Below, in pieces: positions 16,316-24,437 of a DNA stretch of 64,000 nucleotides; positions within the stretch are counted from its first letter, which is position 1, and every line of letters starts with the position of its first letter. The stretch is from positions 19,064 through 83,063 of the forward strand of contig DATDBL010000109.1 in the NCBI GenBank assembly GCA_036524855.1, given 5' to 3'. Below the pieces are notes generated by a model. The model was not told where the DNA came from, made no database searches, and worked only from the letters and a program-made list of their open reading frames with translations. The position numbers were made by a program, and so were the translations under genes. The stretch comes from Aldersonia sp036524855 (GTDB lineage Bacteria > Actinomycetota > Actinomycetes > Mycobacteriales > Mycobacteriaceae).

Positions 16316-17610
16316 AGGTCCACGTCCAGAAGTCCGGCCGGCAGCCCGAAGGCGGCACCGGCTGCGAGTGGCGGCAAGGGGTCACCTTCGACGTCCACCC
16401 GTGCGCTCGCCGCATCGAGCAGTTCGTCGCAGCTCGCCGCGTCCTCGGCCGTGCACACGACGAACGAATGGCGGGCGATGTACCCGCCCGGTGGCAGCCG
16501 CAGTTCGGCGCCGGGCTCGGCCATCGCCGCCGCGGCCACCAGCCCGGGCAGCTCGGCGGGCACCGTGATCGAGCGCACCGCACAGTCGCGGACAGGATAT
16601 CCGAATCGGATGCCCGCGACGGTGTTTCGACTCGGATCGAGGTCTGGTCGCGCTCCGATCGCGAGATCGACGAGGACATGGCCCGGGTCGATTCCGGTGG
16701 CGATCGAGCCGAGGAACGGGATGAGGTCACCGCCGAGCCGCCCGTTGACCTCGATGATCAGCGGACCGCGCCGAGTCAGCCGCACCTCCGTGTGGGTGAT
16801 GCCGTTCTCGACGCCGAGTTCTCGGTGCGCCCGGCTCAGTGTCTGCAGCAGCACCTCATCCTGGAGCAACGGATCTGCGGCGTCGACGACGTGACCGACC
16901 TCCTCGAAATACGGCTCCATTCCGGTTCGCTTGCGAGCCAAGAACATCGGCAGATACTCGCCCTTGAACACGGCCGCGTCGACGCTGATCTCGGGGCCGA
17001 CGGCGTACTCCTCGACGATCGCGGTGCCGCGATAAGGTGCGTCCCCGATCCGGCTTGCGCCCGCGGCGACGTCGAAGGCGGCGTCGAGTTCGTGCCGGTC
17101 CGTCGCGAGCACGACACCCATGCTCGCGCCGAGTGCCTGCGGTTTGACCACCACCGGATACCCGATCCGCTCGGCCGCCGCGCGGGCCTCCTCCCGCGAT
17201 GCGGTGAGCTCGAAAGCGGGTTGGACCAGGCCCACGCGGGTGAGCACCGAGCGGGTTTGGTTCTTGTCCCGGCAGCCTCGCACGCCGGTACCGCCGAGCC
17301 CGGGCACGCCGAGTTCCTCGGCGATGTCGGCGGCGGGCGCAACCAGGGGCTCGTCCCAGCACATCAGGCCGACGACGCGGCGGTGCGTGGCGATCTCGCG
17401 GGCCCGCGCCCGCAACAAGGCGTGGTCGAACACGTTGGTGACGGTGATCTCGTCGAAGAACTCGCGTTGCCAGGTCGGTTCCAGGTTGTTGATCAACACC
17501 AGATCCAGGCCGAGGGATCGGGCGTGTGCGGAAACGGAACGGACGAGGTATTCGCGGTAGATCTTCAGCCCGCTGCCGATGACGAGCAGGGTGTCGTTCG
17601 TGGTGGTCAT
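16312..17610 (-). CDS. ATP-grasp carboxylate-amine ligase
   Basis: A 432-residue ATP-grasp enzyme. The central domain has the phosphate and adenine-binding region YPVVVKPQALGASMGVVLA (about 150-168), the AIVEEYAVGPEISVDA strand (about 194-209) and the metal-binding end THTEVRLTRRGPLIIEVNGR with E and N ligands (about 272-291). The family forms an acyl-phosphate and couples it to an amine or hydrazine. It starts 25 bases after the flavoprotein gene with AAGGAC upstream. In this operon it is the obvious candidate to join hydrazinoacetic acid, or another hydrazine, to an amino acid; that assignment is contextual. Confidence 0.88.
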   Translation of the reverse strand: MTTTNDTLLVIGSGLKIYREYLVRSVSAHARSLGLDLVLINNLEPTWQREFFDEITVTNVFDHALLRARAREIATHRRVVGLMCWDEPLVAPAADIAEELGVPGLGGTGVRGCRDKNQTRSVLTRVGLVQPAFELTASREEARAAAERIGYPVVVKPQALGASMGVVLATDRHELDAAFDVAAGASRIGDAPYRGTAIVEEYAVGPEISVDAAVFKGEYLPMFLARKRTGMEPYFEEVGHVVDAADPLLQDEVLLQTLSRAHRELGVENGITHTEVRLTRRGPLIIEVNGRLGGDLIPFLGSIATGIDPGHVLVDLAIGARPDLDPSRNTVAGIRFGYPVRDCAVRSITVPAELPGLVAAAAMAEPGAELRLPPGGYIARHSFVVCTAEDAASCDELLDAASARVDVEGDPLPPLAAGAAFGLPAGLLDVDL

Positions 17611-17635
17611 GGGAGTTGTCCTTTCGAAACGGAGT

Positions 17636-18691
17636 TCAGGCGGCGGGTCGTTGCGCCGCAGCCTCGACGAGGCGGTCGGCCACCAGCGGAGCGGTGTGGA
17701 ATCCGTCGCCGCCGACCGCGGCGCGGGCCCAGACCGCGGGTCCGATCTGTTCCAGGTGCGCGCCGCCGGTGCGGGCGTCGACCGTGTAGTGGCACCGCCG
17801 TACCGAAGCGACGGTGTAGCGGTCCGGGTCGGCGAGGATCGGCATGGTCGTCAGCTCGGCCGTCCACCGTTGTTCGTCGTCGGACTCGGCGGTCGTGCCG
17901 ACCTCACGGCACACCTGCGCCGAGCTGATCTTGAGCAGCGTGCCCGCGCCGGGTGGGATCAGCCAGGCCCGCCCGTCGCGGCCGATGCCGCCGAGGCAGG
18001 GGGCGTGTTCCCACCACGGCGCGAGGTCTGCGGGTGGACGCAGGTACAGCATCGTCTGCCGATGCAGCACGATCGGCAAGTCGACCAGCTCACGGGACCC
18101 CGCTCCGGTGGCGACCAGCAGCAGATCGCCGTGCAGGACGGTGCCGTCGCGCAACGCGACCCGTGCGCGGTCGGTGTCCACCGCCACCACCTCCCGCCCG
18201 GGTCGGAGCGTCACGGCGGGATGGCTGCGCAGCCATCGGGTGGCGGCGTGGAGTACCCGGTCTGCGAGCAGGACACCGGCGTCGGACTCACGGACACCGA
18301 CGTGACCGTCGGGAAACACCAGGTGTGGCAGCGTCCGAGGATCCACGATCGTGACCGCAACGTCGGTGATGTCGGCGAGTTCGAGCACCGCGTCGAGGTC
18401 GCCGGCGGGGCAGGTGGTGACCGCTCCGACGCGACGATAGAACCTGGCCCCAAGCAGCGTCTCGAACGCCGACCAGCGCTGGTGCAGGCCGACGGCCGCT
18501 CGCGTGCCGGTCCCGTCGCCCGGGCGCAGCGCGCGGATCGCCCGATGCTGGTCGAACGAGCCCGAATGCGGATTCGGGATCGCGCCCCGGTCGAGCACCG
18601 TGACCCGGTGGCCGGCGAGCGCGCAGGAGACGGCCGTGAGCAGGCCGGTCACCCCTGCACCCGCGATGAGCACCCGCCGTGCGCCGGTCAC
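17636..18691 (-). CDS. D-amino-acid-oxidase-fold flavoprotein of the hydrazine module (Spb39/Tri27-like)
   Basis: A 351-residue FAD-dependent DAO/GlyOX-type oxidoreductase with an N-terminal Rossmann motif (VLIAGAGVTGLLTAV, about 7-21) and a C-terminal second FAD contact (VGGDGFHTAPLVADRL). In s56-p1 biosynthesis the homologous enzyme cleaves the N6-(carboxymethylamino)lysine adduct to hydrazinoacetic acid and 2-aminoadipate semialdehyde. The same role is inferred here because its gene overlaps the synthetase-like gene by four bases (GTGA at 18688-18691), next to the cupin and N-hydroxylase genes. A generic amine oxidase role would be the alternative outside this context. Confidence 0.8.
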   Translation of the reverse strand: MTGARRVLIAGAGVTGLLTAVSCALAGHRVTVLDRGAIPNPHSGSFDQHRAIRALRPGDGTGTRAAVGLHQRWSAFETLLGARFYRRVGAVTTCPAGDLDAVLELADITDVAVTIVDPRTLPHLVFPDGHVGVRESDAGVLLADRVLHAATRWLRSHPAVTLRPGREVVAVDTDRARVALRDGTVLHGDLLLVATGAGSRELVDLPIVLHRQTMLYLRPPADLAPWWEHAPCLGGIGRDGRAWLIPPGAGTLLKISSAQVCREVGTTAESDDEQRWTAELTTMPILADPDRYTVASVRRCHYTVDARTGGAHLEQIGPAVWARAAVGGDGFHTAPLVADRLVEAAAQRPAA

Positions 18692-20229
18692 GACGCGTCC
18701 TGCGCCGCGGTCATCCGCGGCAACCGCGTTGGGGTGATGTCGGTCCGGTCGGTCGCCGCGTGGATCGCTCGGTCGTGCAGCCCGGTGGCCGCCAGGTCGA
18801 TCAGGATCGGTGCGGCACAGCGCAGCACGACGTCGACCTCGTGGCAGAAGTCGCCGCCCGCCCTCACCGGTAGCCGATCCAGCCTGGCCAGCTGCGAGGT
18901 CAGGGTCTCGGTGACCCGGTTCAGGCTGAACCGGGGCAGTTCGTAGGCCGCGGTGAAGCGTTCCACGATCCGCGCGGCGGTGGCCCGCGACCGGTCCGAC
19001 ACCGCGAGCCGGCCCTGGCCGACCCAGTCGTCGACCTTGCCCGCGATCCGGTTCCAGGGATCCACCAGGCGGGAGCGCGTGGTCCTGGTCAGCGCGTCCG
19101 GGTCGAAGTTCGTGCGTTGAAACTCCGGGCTGGTCGCGGCGAGGTGGAACCGGATCAGGTCGCGTGGCACTTGTGCGGCGAGTTCACGGCCCCACACGAG
19201 GTGTCCGCGGCTGGTCGAGAACTTTTCGTGGTCGAGTTCGTAGAACTCGTTGGTGAGAAACAGCTTCGGCAACACGTACTCCTCGCCCAGTGCCAGCAGC
19301 ATCGCCAGTCCGGACACCGCGAACGGATGGATGTTGTCGAAGCCGAGAAAGTAGACGATCTGTGCATCCGCGTCGCGGCGCCACAGCGCATCCTCGGTAC
19401 CCGGCTCCGCCCCTCGTCGCTCCGCGGCCAGCATGGAGCAGTACATGCTCCACGCCACCGGCTCGGCGTTCGGGTTGATCACCTGTCCGGCGGCCTCCGG
19501 GCCCGGCGCCGGGATGCCCCACGAGATCGGATAGGTCACCGGAAAGTCGGGCAGGGGTCGCGAGAGTATTTCGTCGATCGCCTGGGCCGTGTGCGGGCGC
19601 AGGGCCGCGGCGACCGTGGCGAAGTGAGTGCGCAGCCGCTCCCGGTACTGCTCCATCGGCAACACGAGCACCCTGGCCGCGCGCAGCTCGATCGGGTCGT
19701 CGGGATGCGCGGTCGATCGGGGATCGATCAGCTCGCCCGCGGCGATCGGATGCCCGCAGCTCTCGCACAGTCCGGCGCAGCCGTCGGCGAGGCACACCGG
19801 GCAGCCGCCGCGCACGTGACCGTCCACGAGGTAGCGCCCGGTGCGCGGGGAGTACGGGAACGTCATCGACCGCAGCCGAAGCTTGCCCGCGACGCGCAGA
19901 TCGTCGACGAGTCGCCGGGCGAACGAGGTGAACCGCTCCTCGGTGCCGGTGAACCCGTCGACCTCGATTCCCACCGCTGTCAGGGTCTCCTCGACCTGTT
20001 TCGCGGATCGCCGCACCAGCGCCTCGGGCGTCGTGCCGAGCCGATCGGCGGTCGTCACCACATAGGTCGGCGTGTCCTGCACCCCTGAACCGAACGCGAC
20101 CTCGCGCCCGGCCGCGCGGGCGTATCGGGTGTAGACGTCTGCGGCGAGAAACGGTCCAGCCAGGTGGCCGAGGTGCAGGTCCCCGTTCGCGGTGGGTGCC
20201 GGCGAGATCACGATCGTGCGGCCGGTCAC
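18688..20229 (-). CDS. Methionyl-tRNA-synthetase-like hydrazine-forming enzyme (synthetase half)
   Basis: A 513-residue class I tRNA-synthetase paralogue of the MetRS type. It keeps the HIGH-like signature (DLHLGHLAG, about 17-25), a zinc-knuckle region (CPVCLADGCAGLCESCGHP), the KMSKS-like loop KFSTSRGH and a C-terminal helical domain. Housekeeping MetRS would not sit in an operon with an N-hydroxylase and a cupin. The cupin-MetRS protein Spb40 joins N6-hydroxylysine and glycine through an N-N bond; here the synthetase part is a separate gene. The GTG at 20229 is chosen because it overlaps the cupin stop (GTGA) and gives the family start TIVISPAPTANG. Confidence 0.88.
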   Translation of the reverse strand: MTGRTIVISPAPTANGDLHLGHLAGPFLAADVYTRYARAAGREVAFGSGVQDTPTYVVTTADRLGTTPEALVRRSAKQVEETLTAVGIEVDGFTGTEERFTSFARRLVDDLRVAGKLRLRSMTFPYSPRTGRYLVDGHVRGGCPVCLADGCAGLCESCGHPIAAGELIDPRSTAHPDDPIELRAARVLVLPMEQYRERLRTHFATVAAALRPHTAQAIDEILSRPLPDFPVTYPISWGIPAPGPEAAGQVINPNAEPVAWSMYCSMLAAERRGAEPGTEDALWRRDADAQIVYFLGFDNIHPFAVSGLAMLLALGEEYVLPKLFLTNEFYELDHEKFSTSRGHLVWGRELAAQVPRDLIRFHLAATSPEFQRTNFDPDALTRTTRSRLVDPWNRIAGKVDDWVGQGRLAVSDRSRATAARIVERFTAAYELPRFSLNRVTETLTSQLARLDRLPVRAGGDFCHEVDVVLRCAAPILIDLAATGLHDRAIHAATDRTDITPTRLPRMTAAQDAS

Positions 20230-20597
20230 GGTCGGGGTCCTTCCCGATGGCGCGCCAGAAACGTGGCCGACATGTCGGTGTCCCACCAGATGCCGTAATA
20301 CTCGAAGTCGGCGGTGTTCTCGTTGATGAGCCGATGGGTCGATCCGGGGACCAGATACACGATGTCGCCCGCGACGAACTCACACCGCGCACCGTCCACC
20401 TCCAGCATGGCGCACCCGGTCATGGCGATGAACATCTCGTACTCGTGATGCGCGTGCGCGGTCGACGCGTCACCCGCGCGCAGCACGCACCAGGCCCCCT
20501 CGAACGGAGCGTTGAGCGCCGACCACGGCAGCAGCCGCTCGGCGTCGACACCGTATTCCCGGGTCAGGTGCGCCCGCTCCAGACTGCGGATCTCCAT
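20226..20597 (-). CDS. Cupin half of the hydrazine-forming enzyme
   Basis: A 123-residue single-domain cupin. The metal site shows as HAHHEYEMF (His48, His50, His51, Glu55 region) and a later G-S-T-H-R (His88), with G-D-I-V-Y-L-V-P-G as the second cupin motif. In Spb40 and Tri28 an equivalent cupin is fused to a MetRS-like domain and rearranges the ester of hydroxylysine and glycine to the N-N product. Here it is an independent protein whose stop overlaps the synthetase start by four bases and whose ATG overlaps the hydroxylase stop by one base. Balanced expression of the two halves is therefore likely. Confidence 0.85.
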   Translation of the reverse strand: MEIRSLERAHLTREYGVDAERLLPWSALNAPFEGAWCVLRAGDASTAHAHHEYEMFIAMTGCAMLEVDGARCEFVAGDIVYLVPGSTHRLINENTADFEYYGIWWDTDMSATFLARHREGPRP

Positions 20598-21886
20598 CAC
20601 GCCGTCCTTGCCCGCACGGTGTCGCGCCGATCGAGCAGGTCGTCGACGATGTCCTGGGAGCGATGCGCGAGAACGCTGATCAGCGAGTCGGCGATACCGT
20701 GCGTCTGCTCGTTGACTCCCTGCAGATAGACCGCGCCATTGGCCGATCGACCGAGATCGAGTCGATAACGCCGGCTGACCTGCAGGTCGGCGATGCCCAC
20801 TCGTTCGGCGAGGCTGCGGACCAGCCTCGGCATACCCGGTTCGTACCCGGTGCCCAGCAGCACCAGATCGCAATCCACGGACTCGACCTTGCCGCTCATC
20901 CGGTCACGCAGGTCGAGCACCACGTCGCTGCCGGACATCCGTGCGGCGATCACCTCGGTCATCGGGCGGACATCGGACCGACTGTGCCCCAGCATCTTCT
21001 GCTGGTACAGCATCGAGTAGATCTCGTCCAGGAACGGCGGCGCGAGTCCCGCGTAGTTCGTCAGCGCCACCTCGTCGAGAATCTGTTCGCGTACCTCGGC
21101 ACCGCTGTTGTAGAACTCGTCGACGAAGGACGGGAAGAACACCTCGTTGACGAATTTGCTGGTCTGATAATTCTGCAAGCCGATGGAACGCAGCACGATC
21201 GTCGGCAGGCTCTGCGGCAGGTCGTTGTGCAGGGCCATGAACATCTCGGCCGCGCTCTGCGCTCCGCCCACGACCACGGGCCGGATCGGTCGATCGGTCG
21301 CCACCTCGGCGATCCGACTGCAGTACTGCGTGCTGTGGATCACCCTGTCCGCGGGGAGATCCCCGAACACCGCCGGCACGTGCGGGTCGCGGCCGGTGCC
21401 GATGACGAGGTCGCGACAGTGCACCCGGTCGCCGCCGGCCAGCGTGACTGTCCAGCCGACGATACTGGGGCCCGCCCGGCGTGGCTCGATCCCCTCGACC
21501 CGAGCGTCGTAGCGCACCCGCACCCGGTCGAGCGAGTGCGCCACCCACTGTTGGTAATCCGAGAGTTCCCAGCGGTACGGGTTGAACGTGCTCAGGTTCA
21601 CGAATTCGTCGAGCCGGCCGCGTTCGTGCAGGAAGCTGAGGAACGAGAACCTGCTTTGCGGGTTGCGCAGCGTCACCAGGTCCTTGAGGAAGGACACCTG
21701 GCTGCGTGCCCACGGCAGCAGCATATTCCGCTGCCATTTCACATCCGAATACTGCTCGAGCAGCAGAGTACCGTCGGCGAGCCCGCGGGATCCGGATTCC
21801 TCGATCGCGACCGCGAGCGCCAGGTTCGCCGGCCCCGCTCCGATCGCCAGTATCTCGACGTCTTGGTCAATCATTCTTCCACCCAT
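20597..21886 (-). CDS. Flavin N-hydroxylase, lysine N6 / ornithine N5 type
   Basis: A 429-residue class B flavin monooxygenase. It has the FAD motif ILAIGAGPANLALAV near residue 12, the substrate region W-Q-R-N-M-L-L-P-W, an NADPH motif VVVGGAQSAAEMF (about 205-217) and a C-terminal LLGTGYEP (ATGY-like, about 360). Siderophore enzymes of this family hydroxylate the side-chain amine of lysine or ornithine. No NRPS, acyltransferase or siderophore transporter is nearby, and the synthetase-like and cupin genes overlap it, so it most likely supplies N6-hydroxylysine for N-N bond formation. ATG at 21874 is an alternative start with GGTGGAAGA upstream. Confidence 0.88.
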   Translation of the reverse strand: MGGRMIDQDVEILAIGAGPANLALAVAIEESGSRGLADGTLLLEQYSDVKWQRNMLLPWARSQVSFLKDLVTLRNPQSRFSFLSFLHERGRLDEFVNLSTFNPYRWELSDYQQWVAHSLDRVRVRYDARVEGIEPRRAGPSIVGWTVTLAGGDRVHCRDLVIGTGRDPHVPAVFGDLPADRVIHSTQYCSRIAEVATDRPIRPVVVGGAQSAAEMFMALHNDLPQSLPTIVLRSIGLQNYQTSKFVNEVFFPSFVDEFYNSGAEVREQILDEVALTNYAGLAPPFLDEIYSMLYQQKMLGHSRSDVRPMTEVIAARMSGSDVVLDLRDRMSGKVESVDCDLVLLGTGYEPGMPRLVRSLAERVGIADLQVSRRYRLDLGRSANGAVYLQGVNEQTHGIADSLISVLAHRSQDIVDDLLDRRDTVRARTA

Positions 21887-21967
21887 TGGTTGTCGGTTCA
21901 GCGTGTGTTCGGTGCACCCTCGGCGTCGTCGCCGGTCGCGACCACGGTCGAGTCGAGAGAAGTCAAT

Positions 21968-23203
21968 TCACGAAAGGTCGTTCACCTCCGAGCTCGTCGA
22001 GCGTTCCCGCACACCCACCCACGCGCACCACGTGGCAATGAGGCCGAGAACACCGCACGCAATCCACACGCCGTTGGCGAGCGTCGCCCACGCGATGACC
22101 CCGAGCGTGGGCCCCAGCGCCATGCCGAGCCCGAACGTCGCCTGATGCACACCGATGTAGCGGGCCTTCACGGCCGCGGGAAACGTCGCGGGATGCGCGA
22201 ACATCGTCGGCCCGTTGATCATGATTCCGAGGACGAACACCACCGTGCAGACGATGATCGCCGCGGCGGAATGCCCGGTGAATGCGTAGCCGGTGACCCC
22301 GAGTCCCATCACCGCCGTACCGAGCGCCGCGACCGCGTACGGCCGCCGGTCCTTGACGTAGGTGGTGATCTTCAGCTCACAACAGACCAGCACCAGCGAC
22401 GTCGTCACCAGCACGGCGCTGTACAGCGCGGTCGGGTGCCCTTCGGCGGTGATCTTCAGCGGCAGCGCCACGATGTACTGCACGTAGATCACGGTGCCCA
22501 GCAACACCGATGCGAGAAACAGCAGGTAACGCCAGTCACGAAGGAGGACGACGTAGGCGGATCGCTTGTTCTCGTGTGGGCTTGCCACCTGTTGCTGGGA
22601 CGGAAGGTTCGGCAGCAGTGCGAACGCCAGTAGCGCGTAGGTCAGCGCGGTGGCCGCGTCGAACCAGAACAGCAGATCCCAGTCGACGAGAATGAGCGCG
22701 GCTGCGATGAGCGGCGCAGTCACGGCGCCCAGGTTGAGCGCGATTCGCATCATCGAGAACGCCATCACCCGGTGCTCCTCCGGCATGAGATCGCTCAGCA
22801 GCACCGCGGCAGCGGGTCGGTAGGACTGGGTCGCCAGGCCGGCCAACCCGATCGCCACCAACAGGCCCGCGAACCTTTCGGAATCGGCAAGCCAGGGAAC
22901 GAATCCGAGGATGACGGCCGAGGTCGTCATGGCGCCGACGATCGTGCTCCGCGGTCCGAATCGATGCGTCAGCTCGGCGCCGAGCAGCGTGCCGGAGACG
23001 GCGCCGATGCTGTAGACGGTCAACGCGATGCCGGCTTGTCCGACGGAGAATCCACGAAAGGCGAGATACAGCACCAGAAAGGTCTGCACGAAGGCGCCCA
23101 TCTGATTGATGAGCACTCCGCCGAGCAGATATCGCACCGCGGGAGGGGTCGCCCGTACGGTGGCGAAGACGCCAACCGGGGCATCGGTTTTCATCGCATT
23201 CAC
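21968..23203 (-). CDS. MFS transporter, probable product exporter
   Basis: A 411-residue major facilitator protein with about twelve hydrophobic segments; the loop after the second helix contains GAELTHRFGPRS, the usual MFS loop 2-3 motif. It resembles MdtH-like efflux carriers more than nutrient symporters. GTG at 23203 is preferred over ATG at 23194 because TAAGGA lies eight bases before the GTG. It stands between the DDAH-like and N-hydroxylase genes on the same strand. Export of, or self-resistance to, the hydrazine metabolite is the simplest reading. Confidence 0.82.
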   Translation of the reverse strand: MNAMKTDAPVGVFATVRATPPAVRYLLGGVLINQMGAFVQTFLVLYLAFRGFSVGQAGIALTVYSIGAVSGTLLGAELTHRFGPRSTIVGAMTTSAVILGFVPWLADSERFAGLLVAIGLAGLATQSYRPAAAVLLSDLMPEEHRVMAFSMMRIALNLGAVTAPLIAAALILVDWDLLFWFDAATALTYALLAFALLPNLPSQQQVASPHENKRSAYVVLLRDWRYLLFLASVLLGTVIYVQYIVALPLKITAEGHPTALYSAVLVTTSLVLVCCELKITTYVKDRRPYAVAALGTAVMGLGVTGYAFTGHSAAAIIVCTVVFVLGIMINGPTMFAHPATFPAAVKARYIGVHQATFGLGMALGPTLGVIAWATLANGVWIACGVLGLIATWCAWVGVRERSTSSEVNDLS

Positions 23204-23330
23204 TACAAATGTCCTTACTACCGTCGAATGGAATACCGGAGTGTCGATTTCACGCCTCATGTCGATCGAACCCGCATCTCAACTTCAGCAGACTCGACGA
23301 TTGATCGGCAGTGTCGAGACGCCGATCCGA

Positions 23331-24164
23331 TCAATCTGCGGACAACCGCGCACCGACCTCGCGAGAGGTGGGACGGTTGTCGAGGGTCAGCGCGGTGCAA
23401 CGCACACCTCCGCCGCCCTTGCGGAGTTCGGTCGTGTCGAGTTCGACAACCTGCAGGCCGTGTTCACGCAGTTGCGCAGCCAGGCGCGGCGCCCCGTTGG
23501 TCATCGTCACCGTGTTCCCGTCGCTGACGAGGTTGAGCGCGAGTCCGGCGGCCTCGTCGATCGAAACCTCGATCAATTCGAGGCCTAGGTCGTGCAATGC
23601 GCCGCGGCTGGCCCGGTCGAGCGCGTCGGGGCAGTAGGCGATCGTGTGCGGATTGTGGATGACGGCGACGGCGAGATCGAGGTCGTACCACTGCGGACCG
23701 CTGGTGCGCAGCGCAACGATGTCGTAGCCGAGATGGTCGGCGAGCACGGCGTGCATTCGTCGGTCCGTGCGTTGTCCGTGGCCGGCGAGCAGCAGATCTC
23801 CGCAGGGCAACGCATCACCCTGTCCGCTGAACGCATACGGCGCGTCGAGAACCTCATAACCGTTCGCCTGCAGCCAGACTCGGAAGTAGGGGATTTCGAA
23901 CGCCCGCTGCGGCGGTGGAGCGCCGAGCACTGCCCGATCGCCACGCACCAGCGCGGCGTTGGCGGTGTAGACCATGTCCGGGCATTCCGGGGCAGGGGAG
24001 ATGTGACGGATGGTACGCCCGGCCGCGCGATGGGCGGCCACGATCGCGGCGTGTTCGGCGGCCGCGCGTGCGGGGTCGGGTTGCACCGCGGTACACATGT
24101 ACGGGTTGATCTCGTAGTCGACGCGGTAGTGGCGGGTATCCGACACGAGCAGTTCGGTATTCAC
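23331..24164 (-). CDS. DDAH/arginine-deiminase-fold amidinohydrolase
   Basis: A 277-residue protein of the guanidino-group-modifying superfamily. Visible are ECPDMVYTANAAL (substrate Asp region), YAFSGQGDALPCGDLLLAG, a GHGQRTDRRMH segment with the catalytic His expected nearby, and the terminal nucleophile motif RKGGGGVRCTALTL with Cys. Relatives hydrolyse dimethylarginine or arginine to citrulline, or transfer amidino groups. It is the first gene of the biosynthetic operon, with GAAGGA upstream of its GTG at 24164. Whether it modifies a guanidino group in the product or supplies ornithine or citrulline is not visible. Confidence 0.82.
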   Translation of the reverse strand: MNTELLVSDTRHYRVDYEINPYMCTAVQPDPARAAAEHAAIVAAHRAAGRTIRHISPAPECPDMVYTANAALVRGDRAVLGAPPPQRAFEIPYFRVWLQANGYEVLDAPYAFSGQGDALPCGDLLLAGHGQRTDRRMHAVLADHLGYDIVALRTSGPQWYDLDLAVAVIHNPHTIAYCPDALDRASRGALHDLGLELIEVSIDEAAGLALNLVSDGNTVTMTNGAPRLAAQLREHGLQVVELDTTELRKGGGGVRCTALTLDNRPTSREVGARLSAD

Positions 24165-24437
24165 AGGTGATTCCTTCGCCGATCGACGGTGGTCGAGGAA
24201 ACGGTGGGACACCCTGTCGGAGACCACCGCCGGATAGAGTCCAGCGGAATAGAGTGTTGATCGCGAGGGTCGGGGTGAAAGAACAATCAACGCGACCCAT
24301 GACTCGGAGCCGGGAATCGCACCGCCGCCCGACCACCCTGGGTTGACGGATTTCACCCCTTGGGTGGGTAGTCCGCAGGGCTGGCGTCGAGCAGCGTGTA
24401 CCAGACCTGTAGAGCATTTCACCGCGGGGGGGCCTCG
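24165..24437. promoter_or_regulatory. Divergent control region of the hydrazine-type cluster
   Basis: These 273 bases separate the operon's first gene from the NB-ARC regulator. ATAGAGT occurs twice, at 24234-24240 and 24249-24255, a 15-bp period in the same orientation. A CCACCC/GGGTGG inverted repeat brackets a TTGACG hexamer near 24340-24385, a possible -35 element. The repeats are candidates for the regulator's binding site. Confidence 0.4.

Noticed and set aside
18688..20229. Housekeeping methionyl-tRNA synthetase
   Set aside because: It overlaps a cupin and a DAO-type gene within a biosynthetic operon, which fits the hydrazine-forming paralogue and not a housekeeping gene.
20597..21886. 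Hydroxamate siderophore hydroxylase
   Set aside because: No NRPS, NIS synthetase, N-acyltransferase or siderophore uptake gene lies nearby, and the cupin/MetRS pair gives a better explanation.
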